DNA of 64,000 nucleotides from JBDTNL01 sp039933785 (lineage in GTDB: Bacteria > Acidobacteriota > Thermoanaerobaculia > Multivoradales > JAGPDF01), in the NCBI GenBank assembly GCA_039933785.1, contig JBDTNL010000001.1, positions 124,001-188,000 of the forward strand. The letters run 5' to 3'. The translations under genes were made by a program, and so were the position numbers. Of this stretch, positions 17,746-26,414 are shown piece after piece. Position 1 is the first letter of the stretch, and the number at the start of each line of letters is the position of its first letter. The notes below the pieces were generated by a model. The model had not been told where the DNA came from, searched no databases, and worked only from the letters and a program-made list of their open reading frames with translations.

Positions 17746-18648
17746 ATGGGGGCCTTCTACCAACACACCTATGAAGGCATTGCGGAAGAGTTTGAGCGCA
17801 CGACTGCCTGGCTAGAGGGCCTCGGAGTCGAGGTTCGCGGCGGACGCATGGATGAGATCGCCCTTCGCGTGGGTGAGATTTGTGCCGCTGCCCCCGGCCT
17901 CGCAGTGGATGAATTCACTCGCCGGTTCATCGACGATGACAAATTCTGGTTCGCCTCCGTGGAGGCGCTTGGCCTCAATCGCTTCTTTCGCGCATTCGCG
18001 GGCCGACCGCGGAGAAGTTTGCCCCTTGAGTCCTTGCGGAGGGCGAGTTCCACCGCAGCGGTAGCTGCTCCCTCCGCTGAACGGCGGACCGCTCCGGCGA
18101 CGAGTGATGCAAGGAACATTCTTTTCGAGTTGGAGTTGGCGACTGATTTCGGGCGCGACAATCTCGAGGTAACCCACTTTGATGACTTCGGCTTCAGATT
18201 TGAGGATGTTGCGTTCGACGTTCAGTGCAAGAGGCTCCTGTCGCCAAATCAGATGACTAGCAACGACAGGGTGCGCGACGCCTATCGCCAGTTGGTCGAT
18301 CGCTTTTCCGGCCAGGACAGTCGAGGCCTCGTTGCCCTGCGCTTGGACCGCGTCATCGAAACGGACAGCCGAGTCTGCTATCTACCCAAGGGTCGGACAC
18401 CCCAGGACGAGGCTTTCGATCTCGCCAGAGCCTTCGATCCGTTCCTCAGGGATATTCGCGCTGAAATCGATGACCCTCGCGTACTCGGATTCCTGTACTA
18501 CATTACCTTTCCCTGCATTTCCGGGTCGGCGGGTGCAACACGCGCACTACCTACGTACGCCCACAACACAGTCGTTCGCGCCTTCGAAACCATACCGTCG
18601 ATCGACTGGGATCGATTGAAGCGCCTCGTGCTGTGCCTCGGCGGCTGA
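17746..18648 (+). CDS. Hypothetical protein with possible PD-(D/E)XK-like nuclease core
   Basis: A 300-aa protein of no recognised family. Residues 122-165 read ARNILFELELATDF...DDFGFRFEDVAFDVQCKRL. This resembles a restriction-enzyme-like fold: an acidic helix (Glu128, Glu130), Asp146/147, and a strand with D-x-Q-x-K (Asp158, Gln160, Lys162), followed by a helix with AYRQL. That is a motif-level inference. The N-terminal 110 residues are helical and end in an Ala/Ser/Arg-rich linker. The start at 17746 is set by AGGAG 7 bases upstream; upstream in-frame ATGs lack a ribosome site. It lies between cap3 and a DUF3800 gene on the same strand, so a defence role is plausible. Confidence 0.65.
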   Translation: MGAFYQHTYEGIAEEFERTTAWLEGLGVEVRGGRMDEIALRVGEICAAAPGLAVDEFTRRFIDDDKFWFASVEALGLNRFFRAFAGRPRRSLPLESLRRASSTAAVAAPSAERRTAPATSDARNILFELELATDFGRDNLEVTHFDDFGFRFEDVAFDVQCKRLLSPNQMTSNDRVRDAYRQLVDRFSGQDSRGLVALRLDRVIETDSRVCYLPKGRTPQDEAFDLARAFDPFLRDIRAEIDDPRVLGFLYYITFPCISGSAGATRALPTYAHNTVVRAFETIPSIDWDRLKRLVLCLGG

Positions 18649-18775
18649 GTCAGAATTTTCCACGCATCTGACCCTCCTGTTGCGGGGCTCGGGTCGAGCG
18701 AGGCGGGCGCCGCGCACCGACCGCCCCACTTGTCATTTGGACCTGGGCGCCAGCGAAGCGATACCCTTCGTTTCT

Positions 18776-19582
18776 ATGGGTTCCGAAGTTGCCATCACAG
18801 GGTACTTCGATAGCAGTGAAGGCGAGAGCGGGCGCATCACCCTGGCGGGCTACCTTGCGTCGCCCGACACCTGGGCAGCTTTTGATCGCACTTGGGACGA
18901 AGTTCCGCGGATTTTTTCGCCACCGTCCCAGTACCTTCATATGGTGGACGCCATGGCCCTGCGAAACGAGTTCGCTAGAGCCAACGGTTGGAGCGGCATT
19001 CTTGTTGATGCACTGCTTCGACAACTCCTCCATAGGTGCTTTCTGCCGTTTGCCCTGGATGTTCCGGATGGGCCCTCGCTTCTCAAGCTCTACTGCACGA
19101 TCGAGCGTGACGAATGGCTGCGGGCCTGCGCCGGCGCCCCGAACCTCAAGAACTACGGTCGCGCCGGGGTATGCGCCCGATTCATCGCCGGAGTCGCGGT
19201 GCACCGACTGCCGCAGGCTGAGGGCGAACCAGAGGGCTTTCGCTCAGGCTACCTCGAGTTGGTTTTTGATCAAGGCGAACCGTTCAAGCGCCAAGTCGAG
19301 TTGGCTTGTCAGCGTGCGGCGCGATGCGCTCCCGGGCAACGCGGCCCCCTCAGTCTCGTCTCGGTGATACGCGAAGCGAATATGAGGCAAACACCAGGCC
19401 TGCAGGCTGCAGACTACCTAGCGTGGCTTGTAAATCGGTGGCAGGAAAGCCAAAGCCAGGTTTCATGGTGGCTCAGCTTCAAGTCGTCCCCCGGCTTGGC
19501 GTTTGAGCTCACGGCAGAATTCCTAATCGAATGGCAATCCTCGGCACTGGACATCCGGACGGTTCGGCTGCCCAGCCGATAG
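18776..19582 (+). CDS. DUF3800-like protein
   Basis: A 268-aa protein with the layout of DUF3800, a family related to RNase H-like folds and often found near mobile or defence genes. The first strand reads ITGYFDSSEGESGRITLAGYLAS, with Asp12 at the position of the family's first acidic residue, although the usual DES is DSS here. The C-terminal motif LQAADYLAWLVNR, with its conserved Asp, matches the LQxADxxA pattern. The start at 18776 is chosen because the upstream 32 codons are Arg-rich and unlike the domain; the ribosome site is weak. It is 127 bases after the putative nuclease gene and may form a unit with it. Confidence 0.65.
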   Translation: MGSEVAITGYFDSSEGESGRITLAGYLASPDTWAAFDRTWDEVPRIFSPPSQYLHMVDAMALRNEFARANGWSGILVDALLRQLLHRCFLPFALDVPDGPSLLKLYCTIERDEWLRACAGAPNLKNYGRAGVCARFIAGVAVHRLPQAEGEPEGFRSGYLELVFDQGEPFKRQVELACQRAARCAPGQRGPLSLVSVIREANMRQTPGLQAADYLAWLVNRWQESQSQVSWWLSFKSSPGLAFELTAEFLIEWQSSALDIRTVRLPSR

Positions 19583-20076
19583 CTCCCGCAAAGGGGGCAT
19601 CCATCTCCCCTCTCTCCCGCTCGGCCTTGGCGCCGAGCCTGAGAATCTTCAACATCCCGCTCTTGCAGAAGCACGCCTGTCCGGGCATGACGAAGTAGCG
19701 CTCCACTTCCTCGGGCGGGATGCCGTAGCCGATCCCTATGGCGCGCCCATAGGGCCGGGCGCGAGCTGCGATCCGCGGACGGCTGTGAGTCAGCGTGCAG
19801 CTACTCGTAACGCGCCTTCATGGTGCCTTCGGCGTCGGGCGCCGGAAGTCGTACGCAAGCCAGCTGACACCTACCGGACTCGGCGGCGAAGAGCGTATAT
19901 GGCGCTTACGGCAGAACGGCGGATGACGGCTGGACAGATCGTGCTCCACGAGGCGAAGGCCCGGTTCAACGCGGCAGGACGCCCTCAGCCATGGCTGCAC
20001 GCGCACGCCATCACGCGCGGACGACCGAGCAGATTCCCGCAATGACTCAAGCTCTGAATCAATCAACTGCCGCTGG
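19583..20076. other. Gene-poor debris region at the right side of the defence genes
   Basis: No intact gene. The minus strand contains a fragment of a DUF885 C-terminus (separate entry). Another minus-strand frame ends with LPAPDAEGTMKARYE and a stop near 19803, which looks like the natural C-terminus of some other protein but has no body attached. The mixture of orphan ends suggests decayed DNA at an island boundary. No repeat or att site was recognised. Confidence 0.5.
19606..19739 (-). pseudogene. Remnant of a DUF885 protein C-terminus
   Basis: The minus-strand frame from 19739 reads IGYGIPPEEVERYFVMPGQ and then ACFCKSGMLKILRLGAKAERERG. This matches the well-conserved DUF885 C-terminal segment (RYxxxPGQAxxYxxGxLKIxxLRxxA). 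Nothing upstream or downstream continues the domain, so this is a short leftover of a lost gene. It differs from the C-terminus of the intact DUF885 gene at 3441 (YLRQPGYGSSYITGKVQL), so it did not arise by local duplication of that gene. Confidence 0.6.
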
Positions 20077-20673
20077 TTGATTCTTGCGCTCGTCCTTACC
20101 GCCGCGGTGCGCGGCAATCAGCCGTTCTTCTTCTGGACGGAGATGGAGAGTCTCTGGACCTTCGACATCGTGAAAAGCCTGGTGCTCACTCCGCTCGTGA
20201 TGGGCGCGTGGATGATGGCCTGGCACGCCTGGTTCCGGCTGGAGGGGCCGCGGTGGCTGCGGACTTTCATCGTCGCGCTGACCGGGGTTTATTCTGCCCT
20301 GCAGCTCCTCACGCGACCCTGGTCGGCGCCGCATCTTCCGCATGCGCTCGTCGCCAACTCGCTCGTCCTCGCCACATGGGTGCGGCTGATGTTCGTGCTC
20401 GTGCTCGGGCTTATTCTTGTTCTGGGCGTCCGGAAGCGCGGAACCGATCGATGGCTCGCCGCGAGCGCGATCCTCCTCGTTGCGTCGGCGATCTTCGAGC
20501 AGGAGCTGAGTGCGATCGGCATCCAGGGCATCTGGTTCCCCTTCGGTGTGGGCGTCTCTCGCACGCAATATGGCTTGGCGGCACTCACCCTCCCCATGTT
20601 TGCTTTGCTCCTGCGGGGCCTGACGCGCTTCGCGCGGTCAGCTTCGCGAACCGGTTCGCCCGGGCCCAGTTGA
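20077..20673 (+). CDS. Multi-pass membrane protein, possibly N-terminally truncated
   Basis: About 198 aa with five or six hydrophobic segments (MILALVLTAAV, SLVLTPLVMGAWMMAWHAW, TFIVALTGVYSALQLL, MFVLVLGLILVLG, WLAASAILLVASAIF, LAALTLPMFALLL). The segment GIWFPFGVGVSRTQY between the last two helices is like that seen in membrane sensor regions of some PP2C-type phosphatases, but no output domain follows. Only a TTG start is available, and the frame stays open upstream without an ATG. It may be the membrane half of a decayed sensor protein. Function unknown. Confidence 0.45.
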   Translation: MILALVLTAAVRGNQPFFFWTEMESLWTFDIVKSLVLTPLVMGAWMMAWHAWFRLEGPRWLRTFIVALTGVYSALQLLTRPWSAPHLPHALVANSLVLATWVRLMFVLVLGLILVLGVRKRGTDRWLAASAILLVASAIFEQELSAIGIQGIWFPFGVGVSRTQYGLAALTLPMFALLLRGLTRFARSASRTGSPGPS

Positions 20674-20915
20674 TCCAAACGCCATCGAAAAACAACGCTA
20701 GGCGCTGGCGCCCCCGGGTGGCGTTTACGATCGTTGAAAACGCGCTGAGCACGCCCGGCTAGACCGCCGCCAACAGCTAGCGCGCCAATTCCGCGTGGTC
20801 AGAGTCCGGGTAGACCCGCCAAGCAACCGGGCTCAGGCGGCTCCCGCGGACAGAGATGTCCAGGTGATTCGGGGGCTCGGTCTTTCCCACATAGACTCAA
20901 GACTAGTCACCAACG

Positions 20916-21014
20916 ATGGGAGAGGACGCAAAAGGCGGGCTCGCCTGGGGGACGCTCATGGGCGTTGCCCTTTGGCTCGTCTGCGCTGGGGCGTTGGGCG
21001 CTGGTAGACGATGA
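20916..21014 (+). CDS. Very small membrane peptide overlapping the next gene
   Basis: A 32-codon frame, MGEDAKGGLAWGTLMGVALW followed by LVCAGALGAGRR, has one predicted membrane helix. Its stop overlaps the next start in an ATGA arrangement, which is typical of coupled genes. The preceding 240 bases contain no other gene. It is too short to be sure it is translated. Confidence 0.35.
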   Translation: MGEDAKGGLAWGTLMGVALWLVCAGALGAGRR

Positions 21015-21352
21015 ACGACGACGAGTTCGAAGACAGCGACTCCAGCAACCAATGGCTGCTGGCTGCGTTCCTGGGATTCCTGACGGCGATCGTTGCGTTC
21101 GGATTCGCTTTCATCGCCTTCGGATTCGGAGAAGGCGACGAGAGGCCGATGCTGTATCTCTTCCCTTTGGCAGCCCTCGCGGCGTCTGTCGTACTTAGCG
21201 GCTGGGTGGCGGCGGCCGCTGCGTGGTTTCAGTGGAGCGCGATCTGGTTCTGTCTGATCGGCGTCGCGCGTCGCAAGGTGTCGCCCTGGTGGCTGGCGGT
21301 CCTGGGGTCTGGGTACTGGCTTCTCGCTACCTTGTCTCGCCGCCTTCATTAG
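21011..21352 (+). CDS. Small three-to-four-helix membrane protein
   Basis: A 113-aa protein with an acidic N-terminus (MNDDEFEDSDSSNQ) and hydrophobic stretches WLLAAFLGFLTAIVAFGFAF, LYLFPLAALAASVVLSGWV and WFQWSAIWFCLIGV, ending in a basic tail. It is an inner-membrane protein of unknown function. Its ATG overlaps the stop of the 32-codon frame before it. It lies just upstream of the decayed higBA locus, but nothing ties it to that locus. Confidence 0.5.
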   Translation: MNDDEFEDSDSSNQWLLAAFLGFLTAIVAFGFAFIAFGFGEGDERPMLYLFPLAALAASVVLSGWVAAAAAWFQWSAIWFCLIGVARRKVSPWWLAVLGSGYWLLATLSRRLH

Positions 21353-21412
21353 ACGCGAATCCGATCGAACCCACTGTCCCTTCGCGTGGCCGGAGAGGAG
21401 TCGGATTGGGGC

Positions 21413-21448
21413 GCGGTTGACGACGTCGAGATCGTCGATTATCACTGA
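21413..21448 (+). pseudogene. Last codons of a higB-type toxin gene
   Basis: Just before the higA frame, one frame reads AVDDVEIVDYH and a stop, the typical C-terminus of HigB/RelE-family toxins next to HigA. The sequence upstream in that frame (NPLSLRVAGEESDWG) is not HigB-like, so the rest of the toxin gene has been lost. The stop is 1 base before the higA ATG, as in intact higBA pairs. Confidence 0.55.
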
Positions 21449-21449
21449 G

Positions 21450-21755
21450 ATGCTCATGTCACGACGACTCCGCAATGTTCCCGGCGAGGTCCTACGCGAG
21501 GAATTCCTCGTCCCCCTCGCCCTCAGTCAGAATGCCCTGGCTCGCCAACTGGGTGTGCCACCCCGCCGAATCAATGAGATCGTGCTCGGGCAGCGGGCCG
21601 TCAGCCCGGATTCGGCGCTCCGACTAGCACGGTATCTTGGGACCTCGGAGCGGTTCTGGTTGGGTCTGTAAGCGGACTACGATCTCGAGGAAGCTCGGAT
21701 CGCCCTCGGCTCTCGACTCGAGCGCGAGGTCAAGCCTCGGCGCTCGGCGGCGTAG
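21450..21755 (+). pseudogene. higA: higA antitoxin gene with an in-frame stop
   Basis: The frame encodes a HigA/VapI-type helix-turn-helix antitoxin: VPGEVLREEFLVPLALSQNA, LARQLGVPPRRINEIVLGQR and ALRLARYLGTSERFWLGL. A TAA at 21669-21671 then stops translation. Directly after it, in the same frame, come ADYDLEEARIALGSRLEREV and KPRRSAA to a TAG at 21755, exactly the expected HigA C-terminus, where intact members have Gln at the stop position. One C-to-T change of a CAA codon explains this. A 73-residue truncated protein with the DNA-binding part could still be made. Confidence 0.75.
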
Positions 21756-21835
21756 ACCGGACAGGGCCGCGGTCACCCTGTAGCCGGCTGGTCTCGGTGC
21801 CGAGACTCCACGATGTCTGCCCGATCGGAGGACGC

Positions 21836-22711
21836 ATGAAGATCTCCTGGCGTGTACTAGGGCTGCCGTGCGTAGCGCTCGCCTGCGCATTGGTCTGCAT
21901 CGGATGCGGCCCGCCGGCCGAGCGATCGGAGGTCGAGTTTCGCGACCGCGTCCTCGCGATCGCACAGGCCGAGTTTCCCGATCGGCACTTCGAAGCGACC
22001 TCAGACCCGCACATTCTCAAGAGCGGAGTTGGCCAGCACGGACTGCCGAACCTGTATGCGAAGTTCCAGCAGACCGATCGCAGTGACCGCGCGCTCAAAG
22101 AGCTCGTCAAGGAGCACTTCGCGGCCAATTTCGCGGCGCTCGATTCGGCAGCCGCGACGCCGAAGGTCGACTGGGCCACCGCCAAGCCGCTCTTGCGGCC
22201 ACAAGTCATGCCGCGCGAGTACTTGCAGAGATTGCCTCTGGTCAGTCGGCCCCTCGCTCGGGATGCGCTGGAGGCCTATGTTCTCGACCACGAAACGTCC
22301 TACGAGTACGTCTCGAACGACGACCTCGAGCGGTGGCACGTCGCCGCTGACGAGGTGAGGAAGCTTGCGGCCGACAATCTCGATCGAGCGAGCAAGGGAC
22401 TGGAGGTCGAGGCCGGCTCCGGGCCCGACAAATTCCTCGCGGTCGAGACGGGGGACAGCTACGACGCAGCCCGACTCCTGGTTCCCCAGCTTCGGCAGTC
22501 CTTTGCCGGACAGCTCGGTGACACCTACTACGCCGCCATACCGAATCGCGGTCTCCTGATCATGTGGTCCACATCGTCCTCCCCGGCGGCCCAACAGCGC
22601 TTCCAGGACATGGTGGCGAAGGACTTCCGCACGCAGCCCTATCCGCTGAGCCGGTCGATCTTCAAGGTGACTGCTGCCGAGATCACCGAGATTCCGCAGC
22701 AGACGGAGTGA
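21836..22711 (+). CDS. Hypothetical lipoprotein
   Basis: Not recognised. The 291-aa protein has a lipoprotein signal (VALACALVCIGC, Cys about 23). The body is helical and charged, for example EVEFRDRVLAIAQAEFPDRHF and DDLERWHVAADEVRKLAADN. There is a more beta-like C-terminal part with YYAAIPNRGLLIMWST. The start at 21836 has GGAGGA just upstream; the frame opens at 21797 but the longer version would bury the signal. It is followed 149 bases later by the VPS10 gene on the same strand. Confidence 0.65.
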   Translation: MKISWRVLGLPCVALACALVCIGCGPPAERSEVEFRDRVLAIAQAEFPDRHFEATSDPHILKSGVGQHGLPNLYAKFQQTDRSDRALKELVKEHFAANFAALDSAAATPKVDWATAKPLLRPQVMPREYLQRLPLVSRPLARDALEAYVLDHETSYEYVSNDDLERWHVAADEVRKLAADNLDRASKGLEVEAGSGPDKFLAVETGDSYDAARLLVPQLRQSFAGQLGDTYYAAIPNRGLLIMWSTSSSPAAQQRFQDMVAKDFRTQPYPLSRSIFKVTAAEITEIPQQTE

Positions 22712-22860
22712 AGGAGCTCCGGGATTGGCACTCCCGGCGCGCTCGGCGCTATCGTGCTGGACTTGTGTCGATCAGCGAATCGCGTTCGGCCCAGGCGGTA
22801 GGATCCGTGCGCATTCCCCGAACCGAACGACGCGCGCGCAGGCAGAACCCGGGAGGAACT

Positions 22861-25800
22861 ATGACCAGAATCGCGGCAGTCTTTTTGACGGCGGTGTCGA
22901 TGACACTGAACTGGGCACACGCGTCGGCGCAAGCAACGCCGAGCCCTCCGGACCGGCCGAGCTCACCGCCGCGCGCAGTGGCCAAGGATGCCGCCAAGAC
23001 GCCCGCGGCGCCGCCCACGGCAAGCGGCGAGCAGATTCCAGAAGAAGCCGCCGCCGAAAAAGCCGCCGGCCCCTTTGCCAACCTCAAGTTCCGCTTCATC
23101 GGCCCCCCCGGCAACCGGGTGAGCGCCGTGGTGGGCGTCGCCGGCGATCCGAACGTCTACTACGCGGGCGCGGCGTCGGGAGGGCTCTGGAAGTCGACCG
23201 ACGGCGGCACCGAGTGGAAGCCGGTGTTCGACAAGCAGGATGCGCAGTCGATCGGGGCGATCGCGATCGCGCCTTCCGATCCCAATGTCGTTTGGGTGGG
23301 GACCGGCGAGACCTTCATCCGCAGCAATGTGTCGCTGGGTAATGGCGTCTACAAGTCGACCGACGGCGGCAAGACGTGGAAGAACATGGGGCTCGAGAAG
23401 ACCGGGCGCATCGGCAGGGTGATCATCGACCCGCGCGATCCGGATGTCGTCTTCGTCGCGGCCATGGGTACCTGCTACGGCCCGCAGCAGGAGCGCGGGG
23501 TCTACCGCACGCGCGACGGTGGTCAAACTTGGCAGCGGGTGCTCTTCGTCGATGAGAACACCGGCGCCTCCGACCTCGCCATGGATCCGAAGAATCCGCG
23601 CGTGCTCTTCGCCGGGACTTGGCAGATCGACATCAAGACCTGGGGGAGGACGAGCGGCGGCCCGGGTTCGGGCGTCTACGTCTCTCGCGACGGCGGCTCG
23701 ACCTGGAAGCGGATCAAGGAGCACGGGCTGCCCGATTCCCCGCTCGGGAAGATCGCCGTTGCGATCGGCGTCAATGACCCGAGCCGCGTCTACGCGCTGA
23801 TCGAGACCGGAGACCGCGGCTCGCTGTGGCGTTCCGACGACGGCGGGGAGGAGTGGCGACTGGTCAATCGCAGCCATCTCTTGAACGAGCGGCCGCACTA
23901 CTACACGCGCATGCTGGTCATGCCCGACAACGCCAACGAGGTCTACTTCCCGTCGAACTCGATGGGCGTGACCTACGACGGCGGCGAGACCAGCGATCAG
24001 GTCGAGTGGGCCGGCGACAACCACGACATGTGGGCGGACCCGAAGGACCCGAGCCGCATGATGATCGGCAGCGACGGCGGCGTCGACATCTCGACGACGC
24101 GGGGGCGCAAGTGGCGCTCGATGCGCCTGCCGATCGCCCAGATGTACCACGTCTCGACCGACACCAAGATCCCCTACCTGGTTTATGGGCAGATGCAGGA
24201 CGGCGGCTCGATGCGCGGCCCGAGCCGCAATCCCGGCGGGGACGGCGTCCCGCCGGCGCTGTGGACGACGACCGCCGGCTGCGAGACGGGGTGGAACACC
24301 CCCGATCCCGTCGATCCCGACATCGTGTGGGGTGGCTGCTATGCCGGCGTGGTCGAACGCTACGACGGGCGTACAAGGATGGCCCGCTCCGTCTCCGTGT
24401 GGCCGGAGCGCACGATGGGCGCCAATGCCGGCCAGGTGAAGCTGCGCATGAACTGGACGTTCCCGCTCGCGATCTCACCGTTCGACCACAACACGGTCTA
24501 CGTCGGCAGCCAGTACGTGCACCAGACGACCGATGGCGGCGAACACTGGACGGCGATCTCGCCCGACTTGACGACGAATGACCCGACGATGATGGGCGAT
24601 TCCGGCGGGCTCACGATCGACAATCTGTCCGTCGAGTACGCGGGGGTCGTCTTCTCGATCGCGGAGTCGCCGATCTCGAAGGGCGAGATCTGGGCGGGGA
24701 CCAACGACGGCGTGGTGCAGGTCACCCGCGACGCTGGGGCGAACTCTGACCTCATGAAGGGCTGGGCGAACGTCACCCCACCTCAGTCGATGCTGCCGCC
24801 GAAAGGCACTGTCGGGTCCGTCGAGCCGTCGCGCTTCGACAAGGGAACCTGCTACGTCGCGGTCGATCTGCACCAGGTCGACAACCGGGATCCGTTCGTG
24901 CTCAAGACGACGGATTGGGGCAAGACGTGGAAGCTCATCTCGGCGGGTATCCCCAAGAGCCCGCTCTCGTACGTGCACGTGGTGCGCGAGGACCCCTTCC
25001 GCAAAGGCATGCTCTACGCCGGAACCGAGAACGGACTCTGGGTCACCTTCGACGACGGCGGGCACTGGGTGCCGCTGCAAGGGAAGCTGCCCCATGCGCC
25101 CGTGTACTGGCTGACCGTCGAGCCGCGGTTCCACGATCTGGTCGTCGGGACGTACGGGCGGGGCTTCTACATCCTCGACGACATCTCTTCTCTAGAGAGC
25201 TTGGCGGTCGAGCAGTGGCAGGCCAAGGATGCGGACAGTGCATCGTTCACGCTCTTCCCTCCGGTGCCGACGTACCGCTTCCGCGCGGTCTCCCAGCCGT
25301 CCTACGCACCGGTCGGCGCGGTGAAGGGGAAGAACGGTCCGGACGGCGCGCTCCTCACGTACTGGATGCGGAAGGAACTGCCCAAACCGAAGCAGGCAAC
25401 AGAGGGCGAATTCGACCTGCCCGAGAAGGAGCGGCCACCGCTGGTGAAGATCCGCATCTACGACGCAGCCGGGAACAAGGTGCGCTCGCTCCGCGGCACC
25501 AACGAGAAGGGCTTCAACCGGGTCGTGTGGGATCTGCGCTACGACCCGGTGCATGAGGTGCGCCTGCGCGCAACACCGCCGGGCAATCGTCACCTCGCAG
25601 AGGAGAAGCGCTTCATCGGCAGCGACCGGCGCCCGGTCAACTACTACGGGATCGAGGACGGCCGGCAGGGCCCGCTCGTTGCACCCGGGACCTACACGAT
25701 CAAGCTCGAGGTCGAGGGGAAAGAGACCTCGACCACCGTCGAGGTGCGCAAGGACCCGAACTCCGCCGGGACGGCCGCCGAAGTCGAAGAGGGCGCGCGG

Positions 25801-26331
25801 TTCGCCCAGGCGATCTATCGCGACTCGAACACGGCGGCCGAGCTGATCAGCGAGCTCGAGTGGACGCGGCTCGAGGTCGAGCGGCTGCGCAAGATGATCC
25901 ACTCTGGCCACGGTGACGAAGCCGGGGAAACTGAGACGAACCTGCTCGACCAGAGCACCGAGCTCGCGAAGAAGATGGCCGGGATCGAGGCCGACCTGCT
26001 GCAGCCGACCATCGCCGAAGCGGATCAGAAATCGTTCCGCGGCCCGCTCGGGATCTACCTCAAGCTCATCTGGTTAAGCGCCGAGGCGACGACCGGGCTC
26101 GCGGACGTCTCCGGCGGCGCCGACTTCGCTCCGACGCAGTCCGAGCGCGACGTGTTCGCGCTGCTCGACGGTCAGCTCAACCAGACCAAGCAGAAGGCCG
26201 ACGCGCTGTTTGCGACCGACATCCCGGCCTTCAACCGCGCGATGCAGGCCAAGGGGATCGCCGGGATCATGCCGGTACAGGAAAAGCTGCCGGAGTTCGC
26301 GCCGGCGAAGGAGGAGAAGGACGACGACTAG
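22861..26331 (+). CDS. Secreted VPS10/sortilin-like BNR-repeat protein
   Basis: A 1156-aa exported protein of the large VPS10-domain/BNR beta-propeller family common in Acidobacteriota; the role is unknown, with carbohydrate or peptide binding suggested. The start at 22861 has GGGAGG upstream, then a signal peptide (AVFLTAVSMTLNWAHASAQA) and a Pro/Ala-rich linker. Asp-box-like repeats recur through residues ~80-760: STDGGTEWK, STDGGKTWK, TRDGGQTWQ, SRDGGSTWK, DDGGEEWR and TDWGKTWK. The last third has a FlgD-like segment (AAGNKVRSLRGTNEKGFNRVVW, then APGTYTIKLEVEGKE) and a charged helical tail. No sialidase catalytic triad was found, so it is more likely binding or structural. Confidence 0.85.
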   Translation: MTRIAAVFLTAVSMTLNWAHASAQATPSPPDRPSSPPRAVAKDAAKTPAAPPTASGEQIPEEAAAEKAAGPFANLKFRFIGPPGNRVSAVVGVAGDPNVYYAGAASGGLWKSTDGGTEWKPVFDKQDAQSIGAIAIAPSDPNVVWVGTGETFIRSNVSLGNGVYKSTDGGKTWKNMGLEKTGRIGRVIIDPRDPDVVFVAAMGTCYGPQQERGVYRTRDGGQTWQRVLFVDENTGASDLAMDPKNPRVLFAGTWQIDIKTWGRTSGGPGSGVYVSRDGGSTWKRIKEHGLPDSPLGKIAVAIGVNDPSRVYALIETGDRGSLWRSDDGGEEWRLVNRSHLLNERPHYYTRMLVMPDNANEVYFPSNSMGVTYDGGETSDQVEWAGDNHDMWADPKDPSRMMIGSDGGVDISTTRGRKWRSMRLPIAQMYHVSTDTKIPYLVYGQMQDGGSMRGPSRNPGGDGVPPALWTTTAGCETGWNTPDPVDPDIVWGGCYAGVVERYDGRTRMARSVSVWPERTMGANAGQVKLRMNWTFPLAISPFDHNTVYVGSQYVHQTTDGGEHWTAISPDLTTNDPTMMGDSGGLTIDNLSVEYAGVVFSIAESPISKGEIWAGTNDGVVQVTRDAGANSDLMKGWANVTPPQSMLPPKGTVGSVEPSRFDKGTCYVAVDLHQVDNRDPFVLKTTDWGKTWKLISAGIPKSPLSYVHVVREDPFRKGMLYAGTENGLWVTFDDGGHWVPLQGKLPHAPVYWLTVEPRFHDLVVGTYGRGFYILDDISSLESLAVEQWQAKDADSASFTLFPPVPTYRFRAVSQPSYAPVGAVKGKNGPDGALLTYWMRKELPKPKQATEGEFDLPEKERPPLVKIRIYDAAGNKVRSLRGTNEKGFNRVVWDLRYDPVHEVRLRATPPGNRHLAEEKRFIGSDRRPVNYYGIEDGRQGPLVAPGTYTIKLEVEGKETSTTVEVRKDPNSAGTAAEVEEGARFAQAIYRDSNTAAELISELEWTRLEVERLRKMIHSGHGDEAGETETNLLDQSTELAKKMAGIEADLLQPTIAEADQKSFRGPLGIYLKLIWLSAEATTGLADVSGGADFAPTQSERDVFALLDGQLNQTKQKADALFATDIPAFNRAMQAKGIAGIMPVQEKLPEFAPAKEEKDDD

Positions 26332-26414
26332 CGTGGGTGCGCCGTCCGCTGAGCTCACGCAAACCTCGGCGTGGTGTAGGCGTCGAGCTGGTGCCGGACA
26401 CCCGGGCTGACGGC

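Noticed and set aside
18649..18672. GTCAGA / TCTGAC stem after the putative nuclease gene
   Set aside because: Only 6 bp, with a 12-base AT-rich loop and no T-tract; too weak to call a terminator.
22564..22860. Upstream extension of the VPS10 reading frame
   Set aside because: It overlaps the previous gene, has no ribosome site, and the signal peptide begins exactly at the ATG at 22861 behind GGGAGG.
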